Shown one piece after another: positions 41,261 through 52,187 of a stretch of DNA of 64,000 nucleotides (its first letter is position 1; every line of letters starts with the position of its first letter). Under the pieces are notes generated by a model. The model saw nothing but the letters and a program-made list of their open reading frames with translations, ran no database searches and had not been told where the DNA came from. The stretch spans positions 1,538,253-1,602,252 of the forward strand of contig CM030937.1 of assembly GCA_018136815.1 (NCBI GenBank), read 5' to 3'. The position numbers were made by a program, and so were the translations under genes. The stretch comes from Isochrysis galbana. Lineage: Eukaryota > Haptophyta > Isochrysidales > Isochrysidaceae.

Positions 41261-42931
41261 TCAGGTACTCTCTTGGAACAGAGCGTTGATGGCCTGAGAA
41301 ACCTCGGTGACCTTTAATAAAATGGCCTCGCGATCTTCCTCATGCAAGCGAGACCCGAAGCTTTGCAAGAAGCGATCGGGGTGCCACCGCAAACTTAGCT
41401 CTCGGAAGGCCTTCTTGCGCTCCGCCTTGGCTCGTTGCAGCTCTAAACCAAGAGCCGAGGCCTCTAAAGCCGGCCACGGCACGTCAACCATCGTGATAAT
41501 CTTGTCTCCTTGGGATAGGAAGCGCTCCCAAGCGGCTGTCGCCCGTTGTCTGTTGAACGTTGCCTCAGTAGAGGACACAAATCTAGGTCCAGCTCCGCTT
41601 GCTCCGCCGGGGCATTCGCTCCCCCCCTCCTTCTCGCTCCATGCCTTGGCCTCAGCAGCAGCACTTGCTTCACGTTTCGATTGCTCAGCCTCATAAGATC
41701 TTGCGCGAGATTTGAGCTGCTCGCGATACCAGTCGTCCTCGTCCGAAGATCCATCTGCAACATCTCCATTTGCCTCAGCCTCGGCACCATGTGGTTGCCT
41801 ATGCGATTCTCCGGGGTCATCGCCATTGCGACGGCCCTGAGCGCCATTTCTGGTTGCTTCTTGTTGACGTCTGCGGCGCTGCTGCTCGCGCACCTGCCTT
41901 TCTCGCTGTTCTTCCGCCTCAGCTGCCTGCGCTGCTGCTTCTGCTCTCTCTTTCGCCCTTTCCCATTCGTCATCTGAAGGCAGCACCGGCCGACGTACAT
42001 GCGTTCGCGGTCCAGGGCGGCGAGGCATTCCACGAAGCTCGGCGCGTGAGTTGGCTCGAGCCTCGTACGCGGCCCGCTGTCGACGGCGTTGCTCAAGCAT
42101 GGCTTCCGCTTTAGCTTGGGCAGCATCGATGGACGCCGCTCGACGAGATGCGTTGACCGGAGGTGTTGCCTCGCTGGCAGCTGAGTTGGCCCCTGTGCGC
42201 AAGGGAACACCAGATCTTCCAGGTGGATCACGCACAATGGAGTCCGCTGACGCGTCGGATGTTTTGCGCCCAGCCCGCGCAGCGGCGGTAGAAGGGGTCG
42301 GCGCAGGCGTGTTGCAAGCTGACACGTACGTTGAGCGTGGCAGCTGTGCTGCCACCGTCCAGGGATCTGGGACGGATTTTGCTGAGTTGCCCTCAAAATA
42401 CTGGACAGGAGTATCCTCGGATCTTACACGGCGGCGAATTTCGGAGCCAGCTAAGAGGGACGCTGCTGCGCCAATAGAAGAGATGTCCGCAGAGCGGGGC
42501 CCCTCAGCAGTGCGAGCTGAGGAGGAAGGCCTCGGTGGCTGCGGGCCACGCCCTCGAGCATGGCGGATCGTTGCGCACATCTGGCAGAATGGCAGCTCGA
42601 GATCCTCGTTGATAAAGGCGCAGTGCGGAGCCAAGCACCTCCAGCCAGGTGACGCTCCCTCGTAGGCAAACGCAGCCTCCTCCTCTTCCACCTCCACCTC
42701 CCCGGCCGCTAGCCCCATCGCTCTCGGGCCGGCTGCACCGCGCGCCGCGCCGCTCCGCTCCCCCCTTCCTCCCCTGTTCATAGAGTAGTATTTCGTACTA
42801 CTACTACTACTCTCCGGCTCTTTCTCTCTCTGGCGCGGGCTCTCCACCACTGCCTCTCCCCACTGAACGGAACGGCCTCTCGCCTCTTGACTCTCTCTCT
42901 CTTCCATAAATAAACCGGTCGCGCAGCTCAA
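41261..42931 (-). CDS. NFKBIL1-like protein with RanBP2 zinc finger
   Basis: The C-terminus (about 468-556) matches the conserved end of NFKBIL1/IKBL proteins: the VDVPWPALEASALGLELQRA block, then KKAFRELSLRWHPDRFLQSF with a J-domain-like HPD (H517), and a final helix VTEVSQAINALF. In animals this family is linked to mRNA processing. The N-terminal part holds a RanBP2-type zinc finger, WRCLAPHCAFINEDLELPFC followed by QMC, with ligands C99, C104, C116 and C119, W97 and N109. The middle is a long charged coiled region (RAKAEAMLEQRRRQRAAYEA type). Ankyrin repeats of the animal protein are absent. Methionines at residues 51 and 72 are plausible starts; both keep the zinc finger. Confidence 0.75.
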   Translation of the reverse strand: MSCATGLFMEERESQEARGRSVQWGEAVVESPRQREKEPESSSSSTKYYSMNRGGRGERSGAARGAAGPRAMGLAAGEVEVEEEEAAFAYEGASPGWRCLAPHCAFINEDLELPFCQMCATIRHARGRGPQPPRPSSSARTAEGPRSADISSIGAAASLLAGSEIRRRVRSEDTPVQYFEGNSAKSVPDPWTVAAQLPRSTYVSACNTPAPTPSTAAARAGRKTSDASADSIVRDPPGRSGVPLRTGANSAASEATPPVNASRRAASIDAAQAKAEAMLEQRRRQRAAYEARANSRAELRGMPRRPGPRTHVRRPVLPSDDEWERAKERAEAAAQAAEAEEQRERQVREQQRRRRQQEATRNGAQGRRNGDDPGESHRQPHGAEAEANGDVADGSSDEDDWYREQLKSRARSYEAEQSKREASAAAEAKAWSEKEGGSECPGGASGAGPRFVSSTEATFNRQRATAAWERFLSQGDKIITMVDVPWPALEASALGLELQRAKAERKKAFRELSLRWHPDRFLQSFGSRLHEEDREAILLKVTEVSQAINALFQEST

Positions 42932-43247
42932 TTGTCTCTCACCCGTCTGCTCAAGTGTTTTCTTTTACTACAAGTAGTAGAATATTCGAACGCCTGTTCA
43001 TGATCATAATAGATATTCGTATTTGTAGGGCGCAGCGCACAGGGCACCAAGCACTCATAATACACGCGCAAACGAAGAACACCCGTTGGAGTGAGCGGAT
43101 AAAGGTAAGCATCCCGAGTCACCTGTTAGTGGCAAGCAATAGAGGCAACGCATGTGACTTTGACGTATCCTTGGTGTTGAAGGCTAGTGCTAAGTGATTG
43201 AGGTATAGGCCGATGGATGCTCATGTACGGCTGATTGGCTGGTGATA
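42932..43247. other. Spacer between two same-strand genes
   Basis: AT-richer, no open frame of note. It should contain the NFKBIL1-like promoter and the 3' UTR of neither strand's long frames; nothing specific seen. Confidence 0.35.
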
Positions 43248-45283
43248 CTATTGTGGCATGCGGATCTTCTCGTTCATCGCAAGCTGCTCCCAGACTGAGA
43301 GGAGCGCGTTGGCGCATTGAGCCCCGGAAGCGGCGACGGCAGGCACTCCGATGCCTGCAGTGGTCGAGTCGCCGCAACGGTACAAGCCTGGCAAAGGCGT
43401 CGTGACCTCAGGGAATGAGAGACCCTCTGTGTTGCCTGCGGCGATGGCTAAGCCATAGTTGCCCTTGTGCCGGCGAAGGTAGCGTGCATGAGTGAGTGGT
43501 GTCGCGATTTGCCTAACGACGCAACGCTCCTCAATGTCGGGAATGCGACGTCGAATCGCCTCAAAAATGGGCGCCGCCCGCTCCTCTTTCAGAGCCTGAA
43601 AGCGGACGTGTGAGAGGGGGGTGGGTGTGAAAGGCCGGGAGGGCGCGGGGGGGGGGGGGGGGGCTGAAGAAGCATAGAAGAAGCATGGCTGGGAGAAAAG
43701 TGCGCGGAGGGGAAGCGTGACGCGGTCGATCTGCACTCTCCCACATGGGCACGCGTAGTTGGTTCGAGTGGGAGGGCGGTGGGGGTGGGCCAGGGGCGGG
43801 AAGGGGGGGGGGGGACCTGGTACTCTGCGTTTCCACGCGTATCGGCGCCTTCCATCCCGTCGGGGCCACTGAATCGCGCCCACGGGTCCCAAGGCTCGTT
43901 GCCCGCCGTGTAGGCGTGAATCACATGGTGGCCGGGGGGTGCGAGAGACGGGTCGAGTTTGGAGGGCATAGATACGACGATGACGTTGCCCGGGGCATCG
44001 ATGCCTATTGACCAATCGTTGACAATTGTCCACTGAGGTGGAAGGTCCTCGAGGCCGTCGCCCTTGATCCCCAAGTGCACATGCATGAAGCTCTTGCACA
44101 ACTCGACGGCACCGTCAGCCGCCTGCGTCTCCTCGCCGATCATCCGGAGCCTGCTGCCCAAAAGTCGCTCGCGCTCCGCGTCGAGAGAGGGATGGACGCC
44201 CTTCGGCACCAGCCTGAATGTGTTGTAGAGATCGGCGTTCGACACGACGGCCCTCCGTGCACGCACCTGTCGCCCAGCCTTGAGCTCCACCCCCACGGCA
44301 CGCCCGGCTTCAATAAGGATGCGCTCCACGGGAGTGCTCGTACGTACGGAGCAGCCCTCGTGCTTGGTCACGCCACGTGCCAGGGCGGCAACCATCTCGC
44401 CTGAACCTCCCCTGGGGAAGTCCATGACGGCGCCCGGCCGATAGAAGTCTTCAACCATGTATGCCATCACAGCTGTGAGCGTGCCACTTGCGGGAAGGCC
44501 TTGAAGCAAAAAGGCGAGCATGTCCAGGTAGTTCTTCAGGAAGGGGTCGCTCACGCCGTATTCCTCGAGATCAAAAGGAGCAGTGATCTTTCCTGCGTTG
44601 GCCAAGATCTCGAGGAATGCCGCAGGGTACCTCGCGCCTAACGTGAGCAGTACCCCGATGTCACCTCTCACGGCAGTCGATGGGAGAGCCATCACGCCCT
44701 TGCTGAGAGGACGGAGAGCGGCCTCCAACTTTACCCAGTCCGCAACGGCTTGCGGCCCCCCATAACGCCGCAGAATCTCTTTGAAGTTTTCGGCCCCGAT
44801 GGACAACTCGTACCCTTCAGGTATCTCCGGGAGGTGAGCGCCCCACGTGTCGTACTCAATCCACTCTGGCTCCTCATCAATCATCTGGAAGATGTGTTTC
44901 AGCGGATTCGGTGAAGCGGATGGGGACAAGCCCGAGTACAGCGAGGGCCCCGCCTCGAAGTGGAACACTGGCGTGTCCGGCTCTTGCGCCAATCGCGCGG
45001 ACGGGATGGTCCGTCCGTCCATACCGACAGTGAAGGCATGGGCGCAGCCACCGATCTCGTAGTGCTGCTCCAGCACGGCAACCTTGAGCCCGCGGCTGGC
45101 GAGCAGTGCGCCGCACGAAAGGCCGCCGAGCCCGGCGCCGATGACGACGACGTCCACCTCCTCGGTCATGCTAGCCGCTGCGACAGGCAGGTGTGCGACG
45201 CGTCGCGCACGAACAGGCATGCTGCGGCCAGACAGAGGCGCAAGAAAGCCAGATGCGAGGAGCGCGACAGCAGCGAGCAGCAT
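43248..45283 (-). CDS. Carotenoid-isomerase-like FAD oxidoreductase, plastid-targeted
   Basis: A member of the phytoene-desaturase/CRTISO flavoprotein superfamily, likely plastid-located. Exons are 45283-43817 and 43595-43248 with a 221-bp GT-AG intron, joined as AEYQ|ALKEERAAPIFEAI; 604 residues. The FAD dinucleotide motif is VDVVVIGAGLGGLSCGALLA, with the acidic end of beta-2 in AVLEQHYEIGG. The family C-terminal motif is LYRCGDSTTAGIGVPAVAAS. The N-terminus MLLAAVALLASGFLAPLSGR has a hydrophobic signal ending in an ASGF-like cleavage motif, then an Arg-rich stretch to MTEEVD. This fits bipartite targeting to a secondary plastid. The frame is open upstream to 45490 but low-complexity there. 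The substrate is not determinable; it resembles uncharacterised plant CRTISO paralogs as much as CRTISO itself. Confidence 0.88.
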
Positions 45284-45654
45284 GAGACGACAGGTGGGCG
45301 GCGACGGGGAGAATATCTCACGCTCGTCCGTTCTCACAAGAGGAAGAGGGAGGCCGAGAGAAGGTAGGGAGGGAGCGAAGGAGAGAGGAGGGTGGGTGAT
45401 GGGGAGGGGGGCGGGGAACGGAGAGGGAAGTGGCTGGCGCGAGAGAGGAGGCGCGCGCCGAAGGCCGAAGAGGAAGAGAGAGATTCCCATGGTCTGCTAC
45501 CTACTAGTTAGTTAAACTGCTATTTACTTGAAGTTACGGAATAGCGGAATAAGCCGCGGGTGAGTTGGTGGCGGCGAGCGGCGAGCGGCGAGTGGCGACG
45601 GCGGCATAGCGGAGACTCAGGTGCGGCCCTGGGATAGCCGTTAGAACTTTAAGC

Positions 45655-45832
45655 GTCGTAAGACATCTTGTTCGCTAGCATTCCTAGCCACATAGAGTAC
45701 ACCGGACGAGCCCTGCGCCAACCGCGCACACCCCCATCGCGGGCTAGGGGTAGGGGCTCTATTGCCGTCGAAAGGCTACGGTCCCGCAGCACTAAGGTTA
45801 AGGTTACACTAACACAACAATCAAACTCTGAC
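45655..45832 (+). repeat. Dispersed repeat R5, copy 1
   Basis: Matches 47467-47633 in the same orientation: cttgttcgctagcattcctagccaca, ccaaccgcgcacacccccat and the ctctgac end. Confidence 0.75.
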
Positions 45833-46515
45833 ACTTCCTCATCGCCAAAGGCGAAACTTGATTCTCCCAATCGTTGCCATTCCCGAGAAAGGTACAAGCT
45901 TACCTTTGAGGCTGAAATGTGCTCAAGCGCAAGCGTCAAAGACATAGGCCGGCAACAATTCTGCTCAATTCTGCTTCGCCTAAGTCAAGGCTAGGGACTA
46001 GGACTAGGAGAAACAGTAACTAGTTAACTCAGTTAGCGGTTGTTAGCTACCTCCTAAATAGCACTAGTAGTTAACTAACTGCCCCCAACTCGCAAAAGTA
46101 ACTACTATTAACTCGCAGGTAACTAGGGCTGAGCAAGTCTCCTTCACAGTTAACTACTACACGAACGAACGGCGTCGGAGACCACACCACACTCGCAGTC
46201 CCCACACTCCCACACACACAGTCTCACATCAGACACAGCACCACCTCCCCAACCACAGCCAGTCCCAGCCACCGACTTCCCAGTCGCCGCCTGCGAACAA
46301 CAACACAAGTCTGAAGCGGGCCCTACGGTGGGTCACTGAAGTTGTTGAGTGATTTGTGATTTGTGATTTGGCCATATGGTCCAGGTCCCACCACTTGGAG
46401 GAGCGTGTGGCGCGGTCGGCGGCCGCTGAGTCGACGAAAAGGTTTCCAACGAATTTGTCGAGTTTATTTGTTGTGGTGTTGTACCCTTGAGCGGCGTCGT
46501 CGAGCGCGCTATCGC
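45833..46515. other. Gene-free segment
   Basis: Rich in gttaactag/actaact-type words (46015-46150), a degenerate local repeat. No coding evidence. Confidence 0.4.
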
Positions 46516-46519
46516 GCTA

Positions 46520-46866
46520 TGGTTGTAATTAAATTAAAATTAAAATTAAAATGTTATATCCTAGCCAACCCCACTAGCTAATTGGACACAACTTTTCAGC
46601 CCCGGACTCCCGCCATGCCTGGCGAGCCAGGTGTCCGAGTGGTACCGGGGGGGGGGCATTGCCCCCTCCCCTCGATATTTGTCCTCCCCCCAGTGCAAGC
46701 ACCGGCCCTACGCACCCCAGCACACCCTCTCCTCGAGGCCACGCTGGGGGAAAACCCCTTTCGGGTAAAAGCAACGCAGGGGGGGGGGGGGCACTCGTGA
46801 GTTTAGGGACCTAGAGCGCTAATCTCCCTCGCCCGAGCGAGTGGCCGCGGCGAGCCGCGGCCCTTC
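46520..46866 (-). repeat. SINE-sized repeat R6, copy 1
   Basis: Read on the minus strand the unit starts near the agccgcggccactcgctcgg word and ends at aggatataacattttaat followed by a short (TTTTAA)n run, like a retroposon tail. Copy 2 is at 50140-50480. Shared: ccaggtgtccgagtggtac, cacaccctctcctcgaggc and cctttcgggta. Confidence 0.7.
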
Positions 46867-46984
46867 CCTCCTGGCTCTGGCGCCCCCGTCTTCTCTTACC
46901 CAACTAGGTCTAGAAGACACGTAAACACCGGAGGGGAGAGCTGCCGCTCCCCCCTCCCCTCCCTCTTCCCTTTTCCTCCTCTCT

Positions 46985-47405
46985 TCCCTGCGGCGGGGGC
47001 CCATGGCGCGCGCCTGCGGCCCCTCGCTCAGGTCCCCAGATGGCCTGCAGGGCCTGGGAGCACAGCTCAGGGGGCAGGTGAGGCTGGGGCATGGCCCTGG
47101 CCCCTCCTGCCTCTCCCTCGCTGGCGCTCCGCTCCCCTGCAAGTCGACTGGAGCTGGCTGGGGGGTCCTGAACAGGGGGGCCCAGGGGGAGGAGGGCTGG
47201 TCAGAGGAATGGGCAGGCCACGACAGGCCAGGGCGGGCGAATCAGGCGTGCCTGTGGGGAGAGGGATGGGTCAGCAGGGCAGTGTGCTCCAGGCAGGCCA
47301 TCAGGCGTGCCAGGAGAGCGGGTGGTTCTTCCCCCATGGCAGGGGAGGAGTGGAGAGAGAGGGGGGCTCGTGCCCCGCCATGAGTGAACCAAGTATAAAC
47401 TTAGT
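46985..47405 (+). repeat. R1 repeat, most complete copy
   Basis: Contains agctcagggggcaggtgagg, cgactggagctggctggg and tggcaggggaggagtggaga. It ends in CCAAGT-ATAA-ACTTAG at 47389-47404 followed by TTGATC. The gag-tga-acc context before the palindrome matches other copies. Confidence 0.7.
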
Positions 47406-47466
47406 TGATCGCGCTATGGTTGTAGAAGTTGGGGTGGTCTCTCGGCGGGGGTACCACGTTAGAAAT

Positions 47467-47633
47467 TGTAGTCTTGTAAGAGGTCTTGTTGGCTAGCATC
47501 CCTAGCCACATACACCGGACGAGCCATGCACCAACCGCGCACACCCCCATCGCGGGGTAGGGGCTCCGTTGCCGATGAGGCACGGTCCCTCAGCACTAGG
47601 ATTAAACTAGGACAACAAGAAAACTCTGACAGA
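47467..47633 (+). repeat. Dispersed repeat R5, copy 2
   Basis: Second copy of 45655-45832. It ends 61 bp before the TFIIE alpha start, so it contributes promoter or 5' UTR sequence. Confidence 0.75.
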
Positions 47634-47693
47634 AACGCCAGACTTTACCAATGTCATATTTTTGGCAACGAGGGGTAGAGTAGTCGGCCGTCG

Positions 47694-49526
47694 ATGTCGC
47701 TCGAGAGCGCGGAGCCGGCGTTCGCGGCAGTGGCGCGGCTGACAGCCGAGCTCTTCTTCGAGCTGGGCGAGTCGAAGGTGATGGAGGCGCTGATTCAGGC
47801 CCCCCGCGCCGCCGGCAGCCCGCTCCTCCAGCTCGACGAAGCGCTCGGCACTCGCCTCAGTCTTGGGACAAAGCAGGTGGCAGCCGCTGCTCCCGCCCTC
47901 TCTCCCTCTGCCCCTCTCACCCACCCCTCTTTTCTCCCTCTCTTTCTGCTCTCGCCCATACCCTCGCTTGCCCCCGCCTCTTCTCTCTCCTCTATCTCTC
48001 TCCTCTATCCCTATTCCTGTAGCCTCTTGGTGTGGTCTTTCTGGCAACTCGAGGATGTGCGAGGACGGGCAGAGCGGCTACCCAGCGCGCATAGCGCTGC
48101 CTCCGCTGCCGCGCTCGACCTTCCTCCCATCTTGCCCAGTCACGCCCGAGAGCACCCAAACGGAAGCTACAAAAGCACTTCACTTCAACATTGCCTCTAC
48201 AGTCCATCACTCCCACGTCCTCACTATTCCTTGCTACCTCCAATCTCTTCCCCTCCCCCAAATCTTGTCGCGCCACTTCCGCGCAGCCTCCTTGGCATCC
48301 AAATCTGTGACCATGCCGTGGACGAATTCGTGACGCTCATCCAGCCATCGCACTCGAGCACTGCACCCATCACAGCTCGCGTGGGCACCCCAGCAAGTAA
48401 AGTAAAAAAGTTCTTCCTCTCCATGCAGGTGCGACAATATCTTGCTCGACTCCATGCCGACCGGCTTGTGGTTCGACTGCGTGCAGATGTGAGCAAGGCT
48501 AAAGAGCCGACCGCGCCACCGGTCGACTCGAACCCGCTCACTGCTGCCTCTGTGCGCTGCTATTATGGTCTTGACTACACCACCCTGGTCGACGTTGTTA
48601 CTTACAAGCTCGATGCAATGGAGCGAGCGATTGACGAGGCGAGGCGACTAGCTTGCGAAGTGCAGCTATATCAGTGCGCCCGTTGTTGTACGACGTTGGA
48701 CTCCCTAAGCATTAGTCCATTTATGATGATGGAAGGCGCGCTCAAGTGCGAGGTCTGCGCCTCCGAGCTCGACGAGGTCGATAATTCCGATCAGATGAAG
48801 GAGTTTGACGAGCGAAAGGCGCAGCTACGCACTTGCCTCCAACCGTTGCGCGAGGCGCTGCGAGAGGTGCGCGGCGCCGAACCTCCGCTGTACAAGCGGG
48901 CCCGTACGGCCGACGAGGAAGACGTCCAGCCGTCTGCGGCTTTGCGCGCAGGTGGGATGAGTAGGACAAGTGGCGGAGGTGGAGGCAGCGGTAGCAGCGG
49001 AAACTTGGGTGGAGGTACTGAAACTGAGAGCACTCTGGGCGCGTCAAGGGGCCCCGCCACTTCGCGGACCGCGGCTGACACCCCTACTATCAGCGTGCCC
49101 TGGATGCTCTCTGCCTCCGAGGCAGCCGCCCAGGCGAAACAGACCACGGCAGCGGATGGGGCGGCCTCCGACTCACGTCCGCTAGACAGCAAGGCTCTCG
49201 CATTTGAGGAATACGTGCGCCAAACGATGGAGCCGTCGGGTTTGGCATCGGCCGCGTCTTCATCGGCGCCGCTGGTGGAGCCGTGTCTTGCCGTGGCCCC
49301 TTCAGAACCAGCGCCGGATGTTGTGGAAGCGCCTATCGAGCTCGCCGAGAGTGAGAAGAACATGGGCGAGCGCATCGAAGAGGAGGAGCCAGAGGTGATG
49401 GTCATGGTAAACGGCGCGCCCATGCCCTTCTCTGAAGTCACCGAGGCAGACCAGGATATGATGACCCCGGAGGAGTACGAACGCTATGCGGCGCTTTACG
49501 AGCAAGCTGTCGCCGAGAGCAGCTGA
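47694..49526 (+). CDS. TFIIE alpha subunit (two exons)
   Basis: RNA polymerase II general initiation factor TFIIE, large subunit. Exons are 47694-47876 and 48429-49526, giving 426 residues, close to the animal protein. The winged helix is split by the intron at GTKQ|VRQYLARLHADRLV. Next come the DYTTLVDVVTYKLDAMERAI helix and a zinc ribbon YQCARCC...LKCEVC with C144, C147, C168 and C171. The C-terminal half is disordered and acidic (KNMGERIEEEEPEVMVMVNG, TPEEYERYAALYEQ), as expected. The 552-bp intron has GT-AG ends, is a multiple of three and has no in-frame stop. An unspliced reading is therefore one 610-residue frame, but the intron part is Ser/Pro/Leu low-complexity and breaks the winged helix. 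Confidence 0.92.
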   Translation: MSLESAEPAFAAVARLTAELFFELGESKVMEALIQAPRAAGSPLLQLDEALGTRLSLGTKQVAAAAPALSPSAPLTHPSFLPLFLLSPIPSLAPASSLSSISLLYPYSCSLLVWSFWQLEDVRGRAERLPSAHSAASAAALDLPPILPSHAREHPNGSYKSTSLQHCLYSPSLPRPHYSLLPPISSPPPNLVAPLPRSLLGIQICDHAVDEFVTLIQPSHSSTAPITARVGTPASKVKKFFLSMQVRQYLARLHADRLVVRLRADVSKAKEPTAPPVDSNPLTAASVRCYYGLDYTTLVDVVTYKLDAMERAIDEARRLACEVQLYQCARCCTTLDSLSISPFMMMEGALKCEVCASELDEVDNSDQMKEFDERKAQLRTCLQPLREALREVRGAEPPLYKRARTADEEDVQPSAALRAGGMSRTSGGGGGSGSSGNLGGGTETESTLGASRGPATSRTAADTPTISVPWMLSASEAAAQAKQTTAADGAASDSRPLDSKALAFEEYVRQTMEPSGLASAASSSAPLVEPCLAVAPSEPAPDVVEAPIELAESEKNMGERIEEEEPEVMVMVNGAPMPFSEVTEADQDMMTPEEYERYAALYEQAVAESS

Positions 49527-50139
49527 GATTGCTCACCAGCCCCCCGAAATGTGTTTTCACCTCACCCGTGGCACTCGAGCTCCTTCTTGAGCGAAGATCA
49601 TGAGCAGCCGATGTGCCTTGCATTATCCTGTACCTCGATTGAGTACACATACAATCGCCGGCTGTCATGATGGCCTGGCGAGGAACCACGGTAGTGGCAA
49701 CAGCAGTTGCCCCACGTCCCCAGTAGGATATGGTTAGGGAATAGTTGCTTGGCACGCTGCATGCTATGAGGGCGGTCAAGCGGCCTTTGTCGGTCGTAAA
49801 GCAAGAAGACAACACGGCCAAGCCGACCGCGGGGGGAATCGGAGTGGAGGGGCTCAGTGAGCAGGTCCATGGTCACTCCTCGTTGCCCCTTGAGCAGCAG
49901 AGGGCCAATCAGCAACTCGCAAACTGTAGGGGGAAAAGCTCTTGAAGATGCCTACTACTACTATATCTCTTCCCCTCTGCCCTCTAGGAGGAGAGAAGTC
50001 GTCTTCTACACATAAGACCCACGTTTATGGTAACACCTTTATTTAGATAAGTTCTCCCTCCTCGCCGACCGCAGACTCTCTTCTCCCTTCCCACCCTCGT
50101 TCTCCCCCCCCCCCCCCCCCCCTTTCCTCTCGTAAGGTG
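49527..50139. other. Gene-free segment
   Basis: No gene seen. Contains tgaagatgcctactactacta (49944), similar to tgaaaatgcctactcctatt at 58386, and a C20 run (50105-50124). Confidence 0.4.
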
Positions 50140-50480
50140 TGGAACAAAATTAAAATCACAATATTAATGTTATATCCTAACATCCTAACCACCCCCACCA
50201 GCGTAATTGGACACAACCGTTCAGTCCCGGAATCCCGCCATGCGCCATGCCTGACGAGCCAGGTGTCCGAGTGGTACGATATTTGTCGTCCCCCCAGTGC
50301 ATGCACCGACCCTGCGCACCCCAGCACACCCTCTCCTCGAGGCGACGCTGGGGGGAAACCCCTTTCGGGTACAAACAACGCAGGGGGGGGGGGGCACTCG
50401 TGCACTCGTGAGTTTAGGGGCCTAGAGCGCTAATCTCCCTCGCCCGAGCGAGTGGCCGCGACGAGCCGCGGCCCTTATTT
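50140..50480 (-). repeat. SINE-sized repeat R6, copy 2
   Basis: Second copy of 46520-46866, same orientation, lacking the G10 insert of copy 1. Confidence 0.7.
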
Positions 50481-50487
50481 ATTCCCT

Positions 50488-50702
50488 CAGGTGTCGTTCC
50501 GTCAATTGTGGGACATCAGTCGAATTGAGCGATCAAATGTCCACAGTTATTTAAAATTAAATAAGGGCTAGCATCTGCCTTTCCCGCGGTGCATGTTCCC
50601 CCGCGGTAGAGGTGGGGACGGGAAAAATCGACTTTTCGCAATCGCACCCAAAAGTCGATGTGAATGCATGGAGAGGTGTCTCATGCTATCATAAGAGCTT
50701 CT
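50488..50702 (+). repeat. Repeat modules R7 and R8
   Basis: 50488-50550 (ggtgtcgttccgtcaattgt...) matches 59064-59126. 50615-50702 (gggaaaaatcgacttttcgc... to tcatgctatcataagagctt) matches 58266-58372. The two modules occur in the opposite order at 58-59 kb. Confidence 0.75.
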
Positions 50703-50907
50703 GCAAAGTTTCAGAAGCCAATTGTTTCATGGTCCCACGAGATATCTTGGGACCGGAGAATGTTTTGGACGAATCTTCCTGCCGTCGGCCGAGGAGAGGC
50801 GGACGGAGAGAGAGAGAGAGAGAGTCTCGCAGAGCGACTGCAGAACGAGAAGTCGAAGTCATGCCGGTTTATTACCTTAAACGAGCCAACAATTATAGTA
50901 ATAGCAA

Positions 50908-51100
50908 AAACAAAATTCGAATCGCAAATTTCGAGACCAAAACCTGCAAACCTGGACTTGAGACCATGGGGAATCCGAATCTGTGTGTCTTGTGCGTCAG
51001 TGGCAACACGGGGAACTGTTCAATTCTAATTGTGAGCGCGTACCTTACACGAATATTCATGCCTACAGCCTTCAGATGGGCAGGAATACAACACTTAGTC
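50908..51100 (+). repeat. Dispersed repeat R4, copy 2
   Basis: See 7262-7440. It ends at the truncated end of the LINE ORF1 fragment. Confidence 0.65.
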
Positions 51101-51682
51101 CGCTCCTGGTTCCCTTGGATGAAGTAGAAAGAAGCCGTGGTTTTCGACCGCCTTGGCGAGGGTGCTGATGGTGATGTGGCTTTTCAGCTCGAATTTGTAG
51201 TTGCGTACCACTAGATGCGCCGAGACGTCCCTAAAGGCGCCGGCTATCGCCTTGTCCGATGCTCGGGGGAGGCTCTTAGTCTTCTCGTCGAGAGTTTGGT
51301 ATTTGACCGCTATCGGGCAAGGGATGCCCGCCTTGCGGAAATCCGCTACGTCCTTGTATTTTTCACGAAATTGATTGGCGCAGTCCGCCGTTACGAGAAT
51401 CTCCCACGGCCCGGAGGCGCTCTTGGACAAGAAGTCGGGCTCGAGGTCAACGCCCTCTAGCTTGTTGAGATGTGCGACGATGGCCCCGAGGGTCTCTTCG
51501 TCCTTGGCTTTGTGGCCCTTTTCGTAGGCCGTGAAAGAGATGATGATCTTCTGGTCAATGGGAAACTCCGCTTCCTCCTCGGGCATGGGCTCGAGGTCTT
51601 CGTCGAGGAGGGCCACCTGAGTGGCCGGGGTGGTGAGGGGTGTGGTTAGTCCCATGTGTGGTCTGGTCTCATTAGGGTCCAT
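51095..51682 (-). mobile_element. LINE ORF1-like fragment
   Basis: A 195-codon frame beginning MDPNETRPHMGL, then EFPIDQKIIISFTAYEKG and ASGPWEILVTADCANQF. This beta-alpha pattern resembles the RRM-like core of non-LTR ORF1 proteins. It stops where repeat R4 begins. Upstream on the same strand is a Gln/Thr/Pro-rich frame that looks like a 5' UTR. The assignment rests on composition and context, not a firm motif. Confidence 0.45.
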
Positions 51683-52187
51683 GAGAATTGTTGGGTCCGA
51701 GTCGGTGTCGCCCTTTTTCGAGGATTTTGCGTGTTGGGTGTTTTGTGTTGGCTCTTGTTTGTGCTAGTGTTTGTTGTGTTGGGCCTCTTTCCTCTTTGGC
51801 CAATGTTGTGTCCGTCGTATGTGCGTCCGAGACGCGTCTGACCTCTGGCCCGTCGGCTTCGTTGGGGAGCTTCCCCTTCGTTCCATCTCTTGTGTTGCCC
51901 TTGGCCCCTATCCTGGGGGTCCACATCTGTTCCATGTTGGGCCCCCTGTTTTGGTACGTCATGTCCCCCTTGGGGTTCTGTGAGTATTGGTGCCGGGCCG
52001 GCACCTCGCGCCGGAGCGCGAGGGCGGTACCGCGGCTGTGTAGGGTCCAGGCCCGGAGGCCTTCCCTGATGGAGCGTCCCACAGGGGTGGTGTGTCTGGT
52101 GTGGCTGTGGGATGTGGGATGTGGATTGAGTGTGCTGCATGCTGTCAACCAGCATGCAGGTCGTGCTCTCTCTGTTCTCGGTGTTGC

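Noticed and set aside
46628-46645. ggtgtccgagtggtacc resembles a tRNA A box (Ser/Leu type) in repeat R6
   Set aside because: No B box at the right distance and no cloverleaf can be drawn, so I do not call a tRNA or a tRNA-derived SINE.
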